A stretch of 64,000 nt of DNA from positions 62,001 to 126,000 of the forward strand of contig JAUTXW010005191.1 of assembly GCA_030620095.1 (NCBI GenBank), given 5' to 3'. The notes below the pieces were generated by a model that did no database searches, was not told where the DNA came from, and was given only the letters and a program-made list of their open reading frames with translations. Below are positions 12,543-25,154 of this stretch, in pieces (within the stretch, counting starts at the first letter, position 1; every line of letters starts with the position of its first letter). Both the position numbers and the translations under genes were made by a program. Origin of the DNA: Kuschelorhynchus macadamiae. Lineage: Eukaryota; Arthropoda; Insecta; Coleoptera; Curculionidae.

Positions 12543-13420
12543 CAGTGGCGTAACAAGACAACGTGGGGCCCTGGTGCAAATCGTAAAACCGATCCTTCTC
12601 CCACTCTATAATAAGTATATGTAAATAATCGGAATAATTAGGAGTTTTCATAAACCCCAAAAAATATTGAAATCTTATTTTAACATTCAGAATAGCTCCA
12701 GCAAATCGAATAGGTATCACAGAAAAATGAATAAGATTATATATCAACCATAATATTTTCTAAATAAACCTAACAAAAAAAAACAAATAAGCAAAACATC
12801 ATTTTAAAGTATAATTTTTGGTAATACTTACTATTTACCAAAATATCAAAACAAATTATAAGTTTCTTTCTGGCTTTTGCATTGTTTAACTAATTCGGTT
12901 GTAACAGTTACAGAGATAGTTAAAAAGAGAAAACAAGCTGTAACGATTTCAGAAAAACTAATCCCAGAACAAGAATTTTCAATGACTATAAAATTTGCCA
13001 AATCTTTTATGGAGTGTACCTAATTTTTCTAGGTCTGATTTAAAACTTTGCCAAAATATAAGTAATTCTTTTAGAAATTCTTCTGAAATATCGTTACCTA
13101 TGGTATTTTGAGTAAAGAACATGTGCCATTTGGTATAGATCATTATTACTGACATTAACTAATATTTTCGGATCTAAACATCTAAAACATTCATAGATTC
13201 TTCTAAGACTAGAGGATCTACTATATATTTGACTTATGGCAATATCAACGCCAAATTTTAAAAAGCATGCACCAATACAGACAAATTCTTTTTATCAGGG
13301 TCATGTTCTACGAGCCAAATTTTTCTGCTCTTGAGATCGAGAGCGCAACTAGAAAATTGTATAACGTTGTAGGGTGCAAAAAGATGATGAGCGAATATAT
13401 ACGAATAAAGACATTTAATC
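12543..13420 (-). pseudogene. Degraded hAT element with transposase C-terminus
   Basis: Begins with a hAT-type terminus CAGTGGCGTAACAAG. On the minus strand broken frames give NDISEEFLKELLIFW near 13060-13100 and then FLFLTISVTVTTEL near 12890-12960. The latter resembles the start of the hAT dimerisation domain (pattern LFLTIPVTxASxERSFS, compare 50706-50790), with the SAERSFS part lost. No matching right terminus or 8-bp duplication was found. Inactive fossil. Confidence 0.5.
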
Positions 13421-13528
13421 ATAATTCCAGGTGATGCGTAATTTTGGCAGTCTAATCAATTTTAATATACCTATAATTTTATTTAAAAAAATACAGAAAG
13501 TTTGGGAACATGTAGTTGCCTTAAGGTG

Positions 13529-13795
13529 CTTACACACTTAGCAAAGGCATACGGCCGTACGACGAAAACCGCATGCGTTCGCCTAGTGCGGACGTGGATA
13601 ACGAACGTATGCGTTTGCTTACGGGCACGCTCGTTCGCTCCTTTGTTCTTCTGCTGCGCATTCACTAGGCGAACGAATACGGCCGTACGACGAGGAACGT
13701 ATACGTTCGCCTAGTGTAAACGTAAAGAATATGAACAACGACGAACGTATACGTTTGCTTGCGGACAGGTTCGCTCGTCTGTCGGTACATCAAAA
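13529..13795. repeat. CpG-rich duplicated block
   Basis: A strikingly CpG-rich island in AT-rich surroundings. Two direct copies of a 128-bp unit begin ACGGCCGTACGACG at 13551 and 13679, each with palindromes such as GAACGTATACGTTC and the motif TTCGCCTAGTG. The entry sequence GGTGCTTACACACTTAGC resembles 20653-20670 (GGTGCGTACTCACTTGGC), so this is a dispersed transposon-like end. ORFs on both strands here reflect base composition, not genes. Confidence 0.6.
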
Positions 13796-13799
13796 AGAA

Positions 13800-16130
13800 A
13801 AATCGTTGCACGTAGTCAATTGTGTATGTATTTTCACATATTTGGTCGGACACTTAAAAAGGCAGCGTGGCTTAATATCCTATTTATTATTTAAATACAT
13901 AGCACATGGTCATTACAAGAAAGTTTGTGACTAAATCCACCAAAATTGTGTAATGGAACTCGGCTACAGGTTAAAACATTACAAAATAATGTAATAGAGT
14001 CTACTATTATTTCTGGCCCTGGTCTGGGAGTGTAACGTTACACTTTTACGGTAACTAATTATGATTTTGCTAATTATATTTTGTCATTTACCAAGATGTC
14101 AGGAACTAAGTTTTTGGAAGTTATTTAGATTCTTTGACTATTTTCATTATTATGAGTACTCAATATTGTATAACTGACAGCTTGGTATATTATATACATT
14201 TTATGTTTTATATTTACAGATGCTGAGGGTCTGGTTGTTGAAGCTTTCTTTAATGCCCACATATAAAAGGGCCATATTTTTATAAGAATTTCATTATTAG
14301 ATGTTCATTCACCTATAGTTTTTCTATTATCTTACCTTGACATAATTTTGATCAGAAACAAATCCGTTATAAAAAACCTAGTTGGGTATGAGCTGTTGTG
14401 ATACAAACTAAACAAGATATTTCCAATATTTCCATTGTAGCCTGGTAACGCTACATAAATTAGAAACATTTGGTATATACCTCCGATTTCGTTTGTCGCC
14501 TTTTAAATCTCGTTCAGTTCATTAAATGATTTGTCCTTTTGATAAAATGTAGTTTAAGATGTTACCTATATTGTTAAATGTCCGGTAAACACATGTCAGG
14601 GGTTCATTAAACAAGGGTTTGTGTTATTTATTTAAGTAGTTCTCCAAATGGTTGGTTTAAAAAGCCTTGTTTATTTTCGTTTTATAAATTGGGTTAAGTG
14701 ACAACAAAGTTTGACGTTTTACTGTGTGCGGCGACGCTAAAATCCTTGCTTTGGCCTTTTTCATGAATGACTAAAAGCCATACGATTCCGTCCGACCACT
14801 TTACTTTCATTTTTATAAAAACCTAACATTTTAAAGATTTAATTATTTAGGACGAGGCTTACGTAAAGATTAGAGGAAAATATTAAAAAATAACAACATA
14901 AATTATTCAAAAATAAATATTTAAATTGAATGTATATTAAGATTTATTGTAATAAATAATGTATTCTGAGTTGCCTATCTTTTTAAAAATCTTTTATTTT
15001 TGTCAAATAAATAAAGGGGAAAGAGACAAAATATAGGGACATTAAAATCAAGTTTTGCATCGAGCACCTTCAACAGTTTAGTTTTTTGGCCAAATTCCTA
15101 CCTTTTTTTAAACTTTTTTTCTTACTAAACCTTAGCTGAAAATCGTCTTGGAACGAGTTCGAGCTATTTCGTTTTGACTGTGGCCGTAAAACTACCTTTA
15201 AAAAGGCTGGTCCTGTTTTATAGTTATTTTAAATTTTGTGTTAAACAGTGGTCAAATAACAGCGAGGTAATTATTATTTTAATTTATTTAGCAAGGTTCT
15301 TTCATTTAATTTTAATTTAAACAATAGGTTACAATGGATTTTTTCTCTTTTTTACAGCTCAGCGGCCACATAGCAAAATAGCACATTTTAGTGCACATTG
15401 AACTTATTAGCACATACCACATTGCTATTAAAACCTTGCATCTTAGCGCACGTTTGCTTTTTATAGCCTTTAAAGCATTTTGAACATTTTTGCACCCACA
15501 TGATTGTGAGGTACTTTTCACGAGAAACAATTGGTTGAAGCAAATAACCCTAAAGGTTGGGGTTACCTTTGAAGTTGAAGCAGTAATTCTACATTAAGAA
15601 AAAGCCCCCTCTTTACCGAAGAGGTGTTGACATTTTTCCTCTAGCCCAACAACCAGGCCCCAGTAACTCCAGTTTTCCTGCCAGTTGGTGAGATTTTTAA
15701 AAAAGCTTTATATTACAGTAGTACCTTTTATTGATCAATTTATCTTTTTCAAATTACCACACATATTTCTATTTATAAACAATTTAAACTACATTCTCTC
15801 ATAAACAGGTATTTTTTTTTTTAAATAAAGCAAATCATAATATTAAATAGTGTTTTACTGGTTGTTTCCGTACCTTTACGAACACACGGTTAAGGGGTGT
15901 ATGAAGGCGGTGCAGTAAGTTCTGTTTTACGTGTGTTGGCGCCCTTCTTTCATATTTATAATTTTCACTTGCCTCCTTCATACACCAAAGAAAAGGATTG
16001 AAAATTTTGAACTCCCCCAAAGCCGAACTACCGTATAAGCTAGCCAACGGGTCGTAAGTGCAAACTTTTATTATTGCACTTACGTAAGAACTCTTTATAA
16101 CGTGGCTTTTATAACACCAGAGTTTACGTT
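13800..16130. other. No gene recognised
   Basis: AT-rich sequence without a supported gene. A small hairpin (GTAAGTGCAA ... TTGCACTTAC) lies at 16056-16084. The region just before 16131 may hold decayed helicase sequence. Confidence 0.5.
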
Positions 16131-16360
16131 ATAGGAGAAACAGTTTTTATACCACGCATCCCTTTAATTCCGTCAGACTATCCTCTTCAGTTTAAACGCG
16201 TACAGTTTCCTTTAGAGTTTTGTTTCGCCATGACAATTAACAAAGCTCAAGGGCAATCCTTAAGTAGAGCTGGAGTAGACTTGCACTACGATTGTTTTTC
16301 CCATGGTCAACTCTATGTCGTATGCTCTAAAGTAAGTTCGCGTAGTAGCCTTGACTATTT

Positions 16361-16363
<3 letters not shown>
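16131..16363 (+). pseudogene. Pif1/Helitron-type helicase C-terminal fragment
   Basis: An open frame reads IGETVFIPRIPLIPSD, then QFPLEFCFAMTINKAQGQSL and HGQLYVVCSKVSSRSSL. These are the last conserved helicase motifs of the Pif1 family: the TINKAQGQ(S/T) motif V region and the H(G)QLYVxxSRV motif VI region, where the expected Arg is Lys here. Helitron Rep-helicase proteins end this way. The upstream helicase and Rep domains are absent, and the 3' side runs straight into a (TA)n tract, so the end is lost. A host Pif1 gene is unlikely given the truncation and surroundings. Confidence 0.8.

Positions 16364-16443
<80 letters not shown>
16364..16443. repeat. (TA)n microsatellite
   Basis: Pure TA dinucleotides directly abutting the helicase fragment. 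ORFs through it encode only YI repeats and are artefacts. Confidence 0.95.
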
Positions 16444-16446
<3 letters not shown>

Positions 16447-16719
16447 AATAGAATATTGTTGGTAAATGTAAAATTTGACGAAAATTTATATTTTGGTTTG
16501 CCCAAATCGGATGACTGTTCATAAAAATGAATGTGGAATTTCTTCTGCTGTTCGTGGTTTTTAGGGACTAAAATTGCTGATTTTCTATGCATATGCTTCT
16601 CTGTCTAGGGTCTCTGCTCATAATTGGCCACTCCCAATATTGGTTTAATTAAATAATTAAAGACAAATTTATTGAATATAAGTAGAGTAGTAGAGTTTAG
16701 TACGTAGTTTTAAATTAAT

Positions 16720-16894
<175 letters not shown>

Positions 16895-16965
16895 ATATCT
16901 TAAAAATGTGTAGCAAATCCAACAAATATGTTTTTAGTGGAACACCATGTGTATTATTATACCCA

Positions 16966-18257
16966 TCAAATGGGTCGCATATCGCTGGTTTTAAACTTAC
17001 TGTGTATGATACCTTTATCTTCTGTACAAATTTGACCAAAATCTTGCTATAAAAGGTACCAAACGGAGAATGGTTTTCTACGTAGTGGAGTCAATAGCTT
17101 CTTCTTGTCTCTTTCTCAAATTTGTCAGGTGTTTTTAAAGACAAAAAGATGTTTTTAAAGATAAAGATAAAAAGCCCAGTATATTTATAATAAGCGAGAA
17201 GAGGTTCATTGTATTAGCATGTAACACGCTGTTTTATTTTAAAAAATATTTTAATGGAACATTATTGGAATATAATTTTCTATTAACTAAGTAATAAATC
17301 CTGCAACTTATACAATTACCAATTTTTCTATTTCTTAAAATTAAGCTGATATTAGGGGCAGCGATTAAGAGCAAAGACCCAGTATATCGATTTCTCTGGG
17401 AAGATTTGGCCAAATTGCATGAATGTTTTCAAGAAGTATGTAGGATGGTGGTGATGTCATCTTATAGCAAGCAGATTTTAAAAATATAAAAATTGGGCAA
17501 TGGCGCCATTTTAAATTTTCTGACCAGGCTAATTTGGTAGGTAATAATAAATATTATCAAAACATATTTGTTGTGTCACTAAGTGCAAAGGAGGGATGAA
17601 CCAAAGTATCGTATTTCATATATTCTCCGGAGTTTTTAGGCACTACGTTCTAATTCTATTATTTTAACTTTTAACAATTTGTATTATTGATTTTCTATGT
17701 AGATGGCTTTATATAACTATAATATCGTTGTTTGATTATTCAAGCAACGATAATATTACTTATGGCCATTCTAGGCAAATTTTAAGTAGACCCGCGTGTT
17801 CTAGTTATTAGGTACGTTCAATATTTTAACATAGGGTTAGCCCTCGAAAACTTCGAGCCTGATCTTTTTAGTAAAACTTCTTATAAATAAAACTAAAAAG
17901 AGGGAAATAAATTTTTTTATAAAAAAGATAAAACCAACATCAAAAGAAAACAGTGAAATGTAAAAAATAATATTTTATACTTATTATTATAGGCTTTGCT
18001 TGGGCACCGACTTCATGAAATAAAATTTCCAAAATAATGAAAAAAATTATTACTTCTTATGTTTCAATATTTTCAAGTTCGTTTTCTGCTGTCAATGGAA
18101 GTTATTTTACAGTTTTTTCTTAAAGGTTTTATATAAGGTGGTTGTTTAAGGTTTAATAAAACAAGCATTTTTTTAGCAAATTAATACTTGTGTGATGGTT
18201 TCTTCAATAAAAATATTACTATTTTTATTATATTTGTAGTTAGCGACATGCGACCCA

Positions 18258-18262
<5 letters not shown>
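16966..18262. mobile_element. Putative non-autonomous element, 21-bp TIRs
   Basis: TCAAATGGGTCGCATATCGCT at 16966-16986 matches the reverse complement of 18242-18262 with two mismatches, bounding about 1.3 kb of non-coding sequence. The right end touches a (TA)n tract. No target duplication could be assigned, so the limits are provisional. Confidence 0.45.

Positions 18263-18326
<64 letters not shown>
18262..18326. repeat. (TA)n microsatellite
   Basis: About 65 bp of TA between two different inverted-repeat elements. Confidence 0.95.
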
Positions 18327-18329
<3 letters not shown>

Positions 18330-18538
18330 TACAGAGTTTTACATTATAGAAATCAAAGTTCAGAAAAATGAAACACTCTGTATTTCTGCCAACTACACTA
18401 AAAATATTTTACAATTTTAAGAAGGGAGAAACTTTTGTGTTCAATTTTTTTGAATATATATCTATAAAAATAGGAATGTTAATTGGGGGGATGCCTTTAT
18501 AATTAAAGACCCTGTACAATAAACATGCATTTAAAATG

Positions 18539-21225
18539 TTTGTTGATTTATTAGATTTAAGAGGGAACACTTCAGAAAATTGTAGATCACATTTGTATTT
18601 AAAAGCGTTCTATTTAAACTAGTGCATTATATACGTTAAAATTATAAGAGAACGTACATATTAAAAAAATTAAATATAAATTATGAAGTTCCAAAATATG
18701 CCAAGAATATTATATATATGAGTTTAGGTCAAGTTTTCAATACCCTTGCATTTTACCATCAAAATATATGAAATCTAAAGACATTTCAACGAGATATCAT
18801 TTGACCTGCTTCAAATGTTTTTTTGTTTTCAAATGAACACCCCTATGAGTTTTCAATTGAGAGAAATTTAAAAATAAAAACGGGTGATTTTTTTTTAAAC
18901 TTCATTTTACCAACTTTCTCGAACTGGGACAAAAAAAATGTAAATTTATGCCTTGTAGCAAAAATACGGAGCTTTCGTTCTGCCTATTCCTTTTGGCTCA
19001 GTTGGTACCGATTCCCTCCTACGGGAACTAAATGCCAACTTGTGCATGCAACAGTTCAATATTTCTCAAAAATCAGCCTTGCCATTATTGCGTTTAGATG
19101 CTACAGGGCCGGACGCGAAAACTAGTCGAGAAATTTTGTCGACGTGGATTTTTTGAGCTCAGTAAACTTTTCTCTCAGAAATACTTTTTCGAAAAAAAAA
19201 CAGTGAAATATGTGTCACATTTAAAATCAAAAAAATTTAAGGTTTTTTTAGTATTTTTTTTTATTTGGACGGCTTTCCTGTCATTTTCGTTATAGGTACT
19301 CTATATTGATTTGGAATCTACTTTAAATTTCCTATTGGACCCCCATCTCACTTTGATAAGTAGTAGGGTTTCGGTCCCGCAAAAATGCCTCCAAAGTTAC
19401 CCCATTTTTTAAGCTGCAGACAATGCCCTGATATTGCTGGTTTACGAATTTGTCCGAGATTTTTAGATGGGGAATTTAAAAACAAACATCCCTTCTTAAA
19501 AAATCAACCGTCGAGACCTGAAACGTATTTCAACAGGGTTTCCGAATATGTTTTCATATCGAACGCCCCTATTCCGTTCAGAGGGTGTCCCAACCCCCTG
19601 CACCCTCCTCCCCGGCTACGTGCCTGAACTCTACAAAAAATTTGTTTTTCCCAGGAGATGGGCACCTTTATTTCCTGACGTGCCCTTGCCGAGCGGTAGC
19701 GTGCCGATTTCGTCTATGAAACTTGGATATTTTTCAGTTTTCCGATTTTCACCAAATTTTTTTTCAAGCCTTATTTTATGGTATTTTGGTACCTCGTGGT
19801 TTAAAGTTTTTGAATCCGCCTTGCTTTTATGTGGAAAAAAGTAAAAACTTAGGTTGTATTCGACTTTAAAGTAAGGGCACCGTTGGTGGTTGGCTCAATT
19901 TTCAAAAAATTGACACTTTAAATTTTTTACCGATAACGTCGATATTTTGGTAGGACCTCGAGGCATCGATGTGCTTCTAAAAAAATATTATGGAACGTCA
20001 GGGGGTTTGCTAATTTATAATAAACATTAATATTGATCAGTGGCGGATGAATACCACCAAATGGGAAAAAACATTTAATGTTTTACACGCAAGTAGTTTT
20101 TCTCCTGAAGCATTTAGCTGCTTACTTGAAACGCAGTTTTGTACCTTTCTGCCTCCTAAATGACAATTTTTAATAAAACTAATGTTTAACGAGCGACAGC
20201 AAAAAATCCGAAAAAAAATTAAGAAAATTGAATATTTTAAAAATAAGCGGATATAAATGTAATTTGCTCACAATTTTCTGAATAAATCATCCTAAAGGAA
20301 TCTTTTTTCTTATCTATGCTCTTTCAAAACCTTTTTCGTTTTTGTCGAAAACTTGAGCCGTTTCGCCACCAGAGGGCGTTCAATGGACCTTTGCATTTTC
20401 AATAGGCTTCATAAGACCGTAAAAGGAACGTTTCTTAAAAGTGCCAAATGGATATTTTATTTTTTTCGACTATTATCGTGTACTATAGGAAGTTCTAAAA
20501 ACTCGAAAAAAAATGGCTTTTTTCATTAATAAAAGAAAAATCAAAACGATATGTTTGGTACCGGTCGAGAGCCCCGTGTGTGCCCTAAAAACGTAACAAA
20601 TTTCAAAAGTTTATCTGAAAGCGTTTCCGAGATATAGCGAGCGAAATGTAAAGGTGCGTACTCACTTGGCGAACAAGACCGCACGAACAACACAGCGCGC
20701 ATACGGTGGAAACGTGCGTTCGTTTTAAATTCCTGCGAAACAGCTCACTGTTGGAAAGCCGGCGAACAACACCATACGCATATTTTCGGTCAATGTAGAC
20801 GTTAAAGCGAATATTGAACCAATGATTTTCATTGCAAGTGCATCTTTGGTAATTCTTAATGAGGAAGTGCAAAATAAAATGCCGTTGGTAGATAGCATCT
20901 ATATCTAAAAGCAGATATAGGGGTATAGAACTAACGCAAGACCTCGGAACTAAATGCCTATGGGAGGTGCATGGCATATAATCCAAATAATCAAGTGCAT
21001 ATTGTCACAAAATGTTAGTATTTAGATACAGAAAAAAAAGCATATTTTTTAATTTCATAAAAACATTTTCTCGTGCCTAATTTAATTGAAAATAATATAC
21101 AAATATTCTAAAGTATATATTTTTTCTTATTCTTGTATCTATGTATCAAAAGTAAGGTTTCTAAAAGTTGTAATACTTATTATACACTTTTTAAAGAATA
21201 AGTACCAATAAATTAATTATATATG
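18539..21225 (+). repeat. 2.69-kb unit, copy 1 (complete)
   Basis: Starts TTTGTTGATTTATTAG and recurs with few changes from 21226. Contains the segment at 20340-20640 shared with 9040-9240 and a CpG-rich stretch at 20653-20790. No protein domain is visible. Confidence 0.85.
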
Positions 21226-22402
21226 TTTGTTGATTTATTAGATTTAAGAGGGAACACTTTAGAAAATTGTAGATCACATTTGTATTTAAAAGCGTTCTAT
21301 TTAAACTAGTGCATTATATACGTTAAAATTATAAGAGAACGTACATATTAAAAAAATTAAATATAAATTATGAAGTTCCAAAATATGCCAAGAGTATTAT
21401 TATATGAGTTTAGGTCAAGTTTTCAATACCCTTGCATTTTACCATCAAAATATGTGAAATCTAAAGACATTTCAACGAGTTATCATTTGACCTGCTTCAA
21501 ATGTTTTTTTGTTTTCAAATGAACACCCCTATGAGTTTTCAATTGAGAGAAATTTAAAAATAAAAATGGGTGATTTTTTTTTAAACTTCGTTTTACCAAC
21601 TTTCTCGAACTGGGACAAAAAAAATGTAAATTTACGCCTTGTAGCAAAAATACGGAGCTTTCGTTCTGCCTATTCCTTTTGGCTCAGTTGGTACCGATAC
21701 CCTCCTACGGGAACTAAATGCCAACTTGTGTATGCAACAGTTCAATATTTCTCAAAAATCAGCATTGCCATTATTGCGTTTAGATGCTACAGGGCCGGAC
21801 GCGAAAACTAGTCGAGAAATTTTGTCGACGTGGATTTTTTGAGCTCAGAGAAAAGTTCTCTCTCAGAAATACTTTTTCGAAAAAAAAACAGTGAAATATG
21901 TGTGACATTTAAAATCAAAAAAATTTAAGGTTTTTTTAGTATTTTTTTTAAATTTGGACGGCTTTCCTGTCATTTCCGTTATAGGTACTCTATATTGATT
22001 TGGAATCTCCTTTAAATTTCCTATTGGACCCCCATTTCACTTTGATAAGTAGTAGGGTTTCGGTCCCTCAAAAATGCCTCCAAAGTTACCCCATTTTTTA
22101 AGCTGCAGACAATGCCCTGATATTGCTGGTTTACGAATTTGTCCCAGATTTTTAGATAGGGAATTTAAAAAAAAAACATCCCTTAAAAAATCAACCGTCG
22201 AGACCTGAAACGTATTTCAACAGGGTTTCCAAATATGTTTATTTAAAAGCAGATATAGGGGTATAGAACTAATGCAAGACCTCGGAACTAAATGCCTATG
22301 GGAGGTGCATGGCATATAATCCAAATAATCAAGTGCATATTGTCACAAAATGTTAGTATTGAGATACAGAAAAAAAAAGCATATTTTTTAATTTCATAAA
22401 AA
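21226..22402 (+). repeat. 2.69-kb unit, copy 2 (internally deleted)
   Basis: Matches 18539-19553, then jumps at about 22240 to sequence matching from about 20905 to 21069. About 1.35 kb present in copy 1 is missing. Confidence 0.85.
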
Positions 22403-22626
22403 CATTTTAAATGCATGTTTATTGTACAGGGTCTTTAATTATAAAGGCATCCCCCCAATTAACATTCCTATTTTTATAGATATATATTCAAAAAAATTGA
22501 ACACAAAAGTTTCTCCCTTCTTAAAATTGTAAAATATTTTTAGTGTAGTTGGCAGAAATACAGAGTGTTTCATTTTTCTGAACTTTGATTTCTATAATGT
22601 AAAACTCTGTATACTATATATATATA

Positions 22627-24155
22627 AAAAATAAAATATCCATTTGGCACTTTTAAGAAACGTTCCTTTTACGGTCTTATGAAGCCTATTGAAAATGCAA
22701 AGGTCCATTGAACGCCCTCTGGTGGCGAAACAGCTCAAGTTTTCGACAAAAACGAAAAAGGTTTTGAAAGAGCATAGATAAGAAAAAAGATTCCTTTAGG
22801 ATGATTTATTCAGAAAATTGTGAGCAAATTACATTTATGTCCGCTTATTTTTAAAATATTCAATTTTCTTAATTTTTTTTCTGATTTTTTGCTGTCGCTC
22901 GTTAAACATTAGTTTTATTAAAAATTGTCATTTAGGAGGCAGAAAGGTACGAAACTGCGTTTCAAGTAAGCAGCTAAATGCTTCAGGAGAAAAACTACTT
23001 GCGTGTAAAACATTAAATGTTTTTTCCCATTTGGTGGTATTCATCCGCCACTGATCAATATTAATGTTTATCATAAATTAGCAAACCCCCTGACGTTCCG
23101 TAATATTTTTTTAGAAGCACATCGATGCCTCGAGGTCCTACCAAAATATCGACGTTATCGGTAAAAAATTTAAAGTGTCAATTTTTTGAAAATTGAGCCA
23201 ACCACCAACGGTGCCCTTACTTTAAAGTCGAATACAACCTAAGTTTTTACTTTTTTCCACATAAAAGCAAGGCGGATTCAAAAACTTTAAACCACGAGGT
23301 ACCAAAATACCATAAAATAAGGCTTGAAAAAAAATTTGGTGAAAATCGGAAAACTGAAAAATATCCAAGTTTCATAGACGAAATCGGCACGCTACCGCTC
23401 GGCAAGGGCACGTCAGGAAATAAAGGTGCCCATCTCCTGGGAAAAACAAATTTTTTGTAGAGTTCAGGCACGTAGCCGGGGAGGAGGGTGCAGGGGGTTG
23501 GGACACCCTCTGAACGGAATAGGGGCGTTCGATATGAAAACATATTCGGAAACCCTGTTGAAATACGTTTCAGGTCTCGACGGTTGATTTTTTAAGAAGG
23601 GATGTTTGTTTTTAAATTCCCCATCTAAAAATCTCGGACAAATTCGTAAACCAGCAATATCAGGGCATTGTCTGCAGCTTAAGGGTGTTCATTTGAAAAC
23701 AAAAAAACATTTGAAGCAGGTCAAATGATATCTCGTTGAAATGTCTTTAGATTTCATATATTTTGATGGTAAAATGCAAGGGTATTGAAAACAAAAAAAC
23801 TTGACCTAAACTCATATATATAATATTCTTGGCATATTTTGGAACTTCATAATTTATATTTAATTTTTTTAATATGTACGTTCTCTTATAATTTTAACGT
23901 ATATAATGCACTAGTTTAAATAGAACGCTTTTAAATACAAATGTGATCTACAATTTTCTAAAGTGTTCCCTCTTAAATCTAATAAATCAACAAACATATA
24001 TAATTAATTTATTGGTATTTATTCTTTAAAAAGTGTATAATAAGTATTACAACTTTTAGAAACCTTACTTTTGATACATAGATACAAGAATAAGAAAAAA
24101 TATATACTTTAGAATATTTGTATATTATTTTCAATTAATTTAGGCACGAGAAAAT
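22627..24155 (-). repeat. 2.69-kb unit, inverted copy (rearranged)
   Basis: 22627-23683 is the reverse complement of about 19405-20470. 23684-24155 is the reverse complement of about 21065-21535, including the junction between tandem units. About 570 bp of the unit is missing at the join. The presence of the unit-to-unit junction implies this copy derived from a tandem array. Confidence 0.85.
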
Positions 24156-24311
24156 TAATAGATTTAATGGCCGAAATTGCTGTCTATTTTTCCAAAAAAA
24201 GTAATGCTTTTTTGTAAACTACAAATTCATTCATAAATGGAAGAGGAAAAAAGGTAATAAAATAACACACTGTTTTTGTAATCTGAAAGAGGTTCTTTTT
24301 ATTAAAAAAAA

Positions 24312-24318
24312 ATATATA

Positions 24319-24376
<58 letters not shown>
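24312..24376. repeat. (TA)n microsatellite
   Basis: TA repeat with one TTTA interruption near the start. Confidence 0.9.
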
Positions 24377-24379
<3 letters not shown>

Positions 24380-25150
24380 TACAACATGTTGTACAACTAA
24401 ACATTATACAACTTATAACAGCCAAGTTAACTATAATGCTATATCTACCAAAAGTTTAACAAGTCTACGAGTTTAAAGCATGAAATAAAACAGATAATCA
24501 CTTTTCAAGACCGGTATCAGAAAGAAAAACACGGGACTACAAGATTAAACTAGGTAAAATGTAAGATGGAAAAACGTTTTCTTCAGAGGATATGGAGGCA
24601 ACTCTAAAATGCGTCCATTGTATAGCACCCTCTTATCCGACGAAGGAAAAATGTCGGTTATAAAAGTATATTGTTTTTCATTAAGATTATTGGAAAGTCA
24701 TCATTTTTTCATATTTTATTTTCTCCTATTTTCAAAAACAATATCGTTATATTTTGAATAATTCTAAACTTTCTTATTTCTTATACAGAACGAAGAGGCG
24801 AGTGCCCAACAGTAAGACAAATAGCAGTTCCGAAGGCACTGTGTAGAGAGATACATGTCGGCCTTAGCCACATTCAAATTTTCCGCATTGCAGAAATATT
24901 CGACATGTGATTATTTAATATAGAATTGACTAGTTACTTTTGTGAACCTGTCAGTAAGAAGATAAGTCTGCAATATGAAGATTATAAAATATCTTTTATT
25001 TTGCTTCTCATGTAATTTTTTATCAAAACCAGTAACAAAATGGCGGTCGTGCCAACAATGTGACAGTGTCTCACTGTTGGATAGGTCTTTCTGCTAAATG
25101 GTTGATCATCTAAATGTATATTTCTTTCTTTTACAGGTTAAAAAATTGAT
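24377..25150. other. No gene recognised
   Basis: AT-rich sequence without supported features. Confidence 0.5.
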
Positions 25151-25154
25151 TATG

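Larger units (their letters stand above)
18327..22614. mobile_element. Element with 212-bp terminal inverted repeats
   Basis: 18327-18538 is the near-perfect reverse complement of 22403-22614 (starts GTATACAGAGTTTTACATTA). Both repeats are flanked by TA-rich sequence. The interior is a tandem dimer of a ~2.69 kb unit, the second copy internally deleted. No transposase is visible, so it is non-autonomous or composite. Confidence 0.8.

Noticed and set aside
13483..13934. Overlapping ORFs on both strands in the CpG-rich block
   Set aside because: Arise from low stop-codon density in CpG-rich palindromic repeats; translations are Arg/Thr-rich without domains.
18994..19010. tRNA-like A box (TGGCTCAGTTGG), also near 21684
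   Set aside because: No proper B box at the expected spacing and no cloverleaf; only a weak AGTTCAATATTT follows. A SINE or tRNA call is not supported.
18823..19125. 100-codon ORF repeated at 21509-21811 in the 2.69-kb unit
   Set aside because: The two copies differ at about six codons and every difference I see changes the amino acid (T/M, I/V, C/R, F/Y, H/Y, L/I). That is the opposite of purifying selection, and no domain is present.
19548..19844. 98-codon ORF identical in the inverted copy (23247-23543)
   Set aside because: Perfect identity reflects recent duplication of the repeat, not protein conservation; it has low-complexity composition and no motif.
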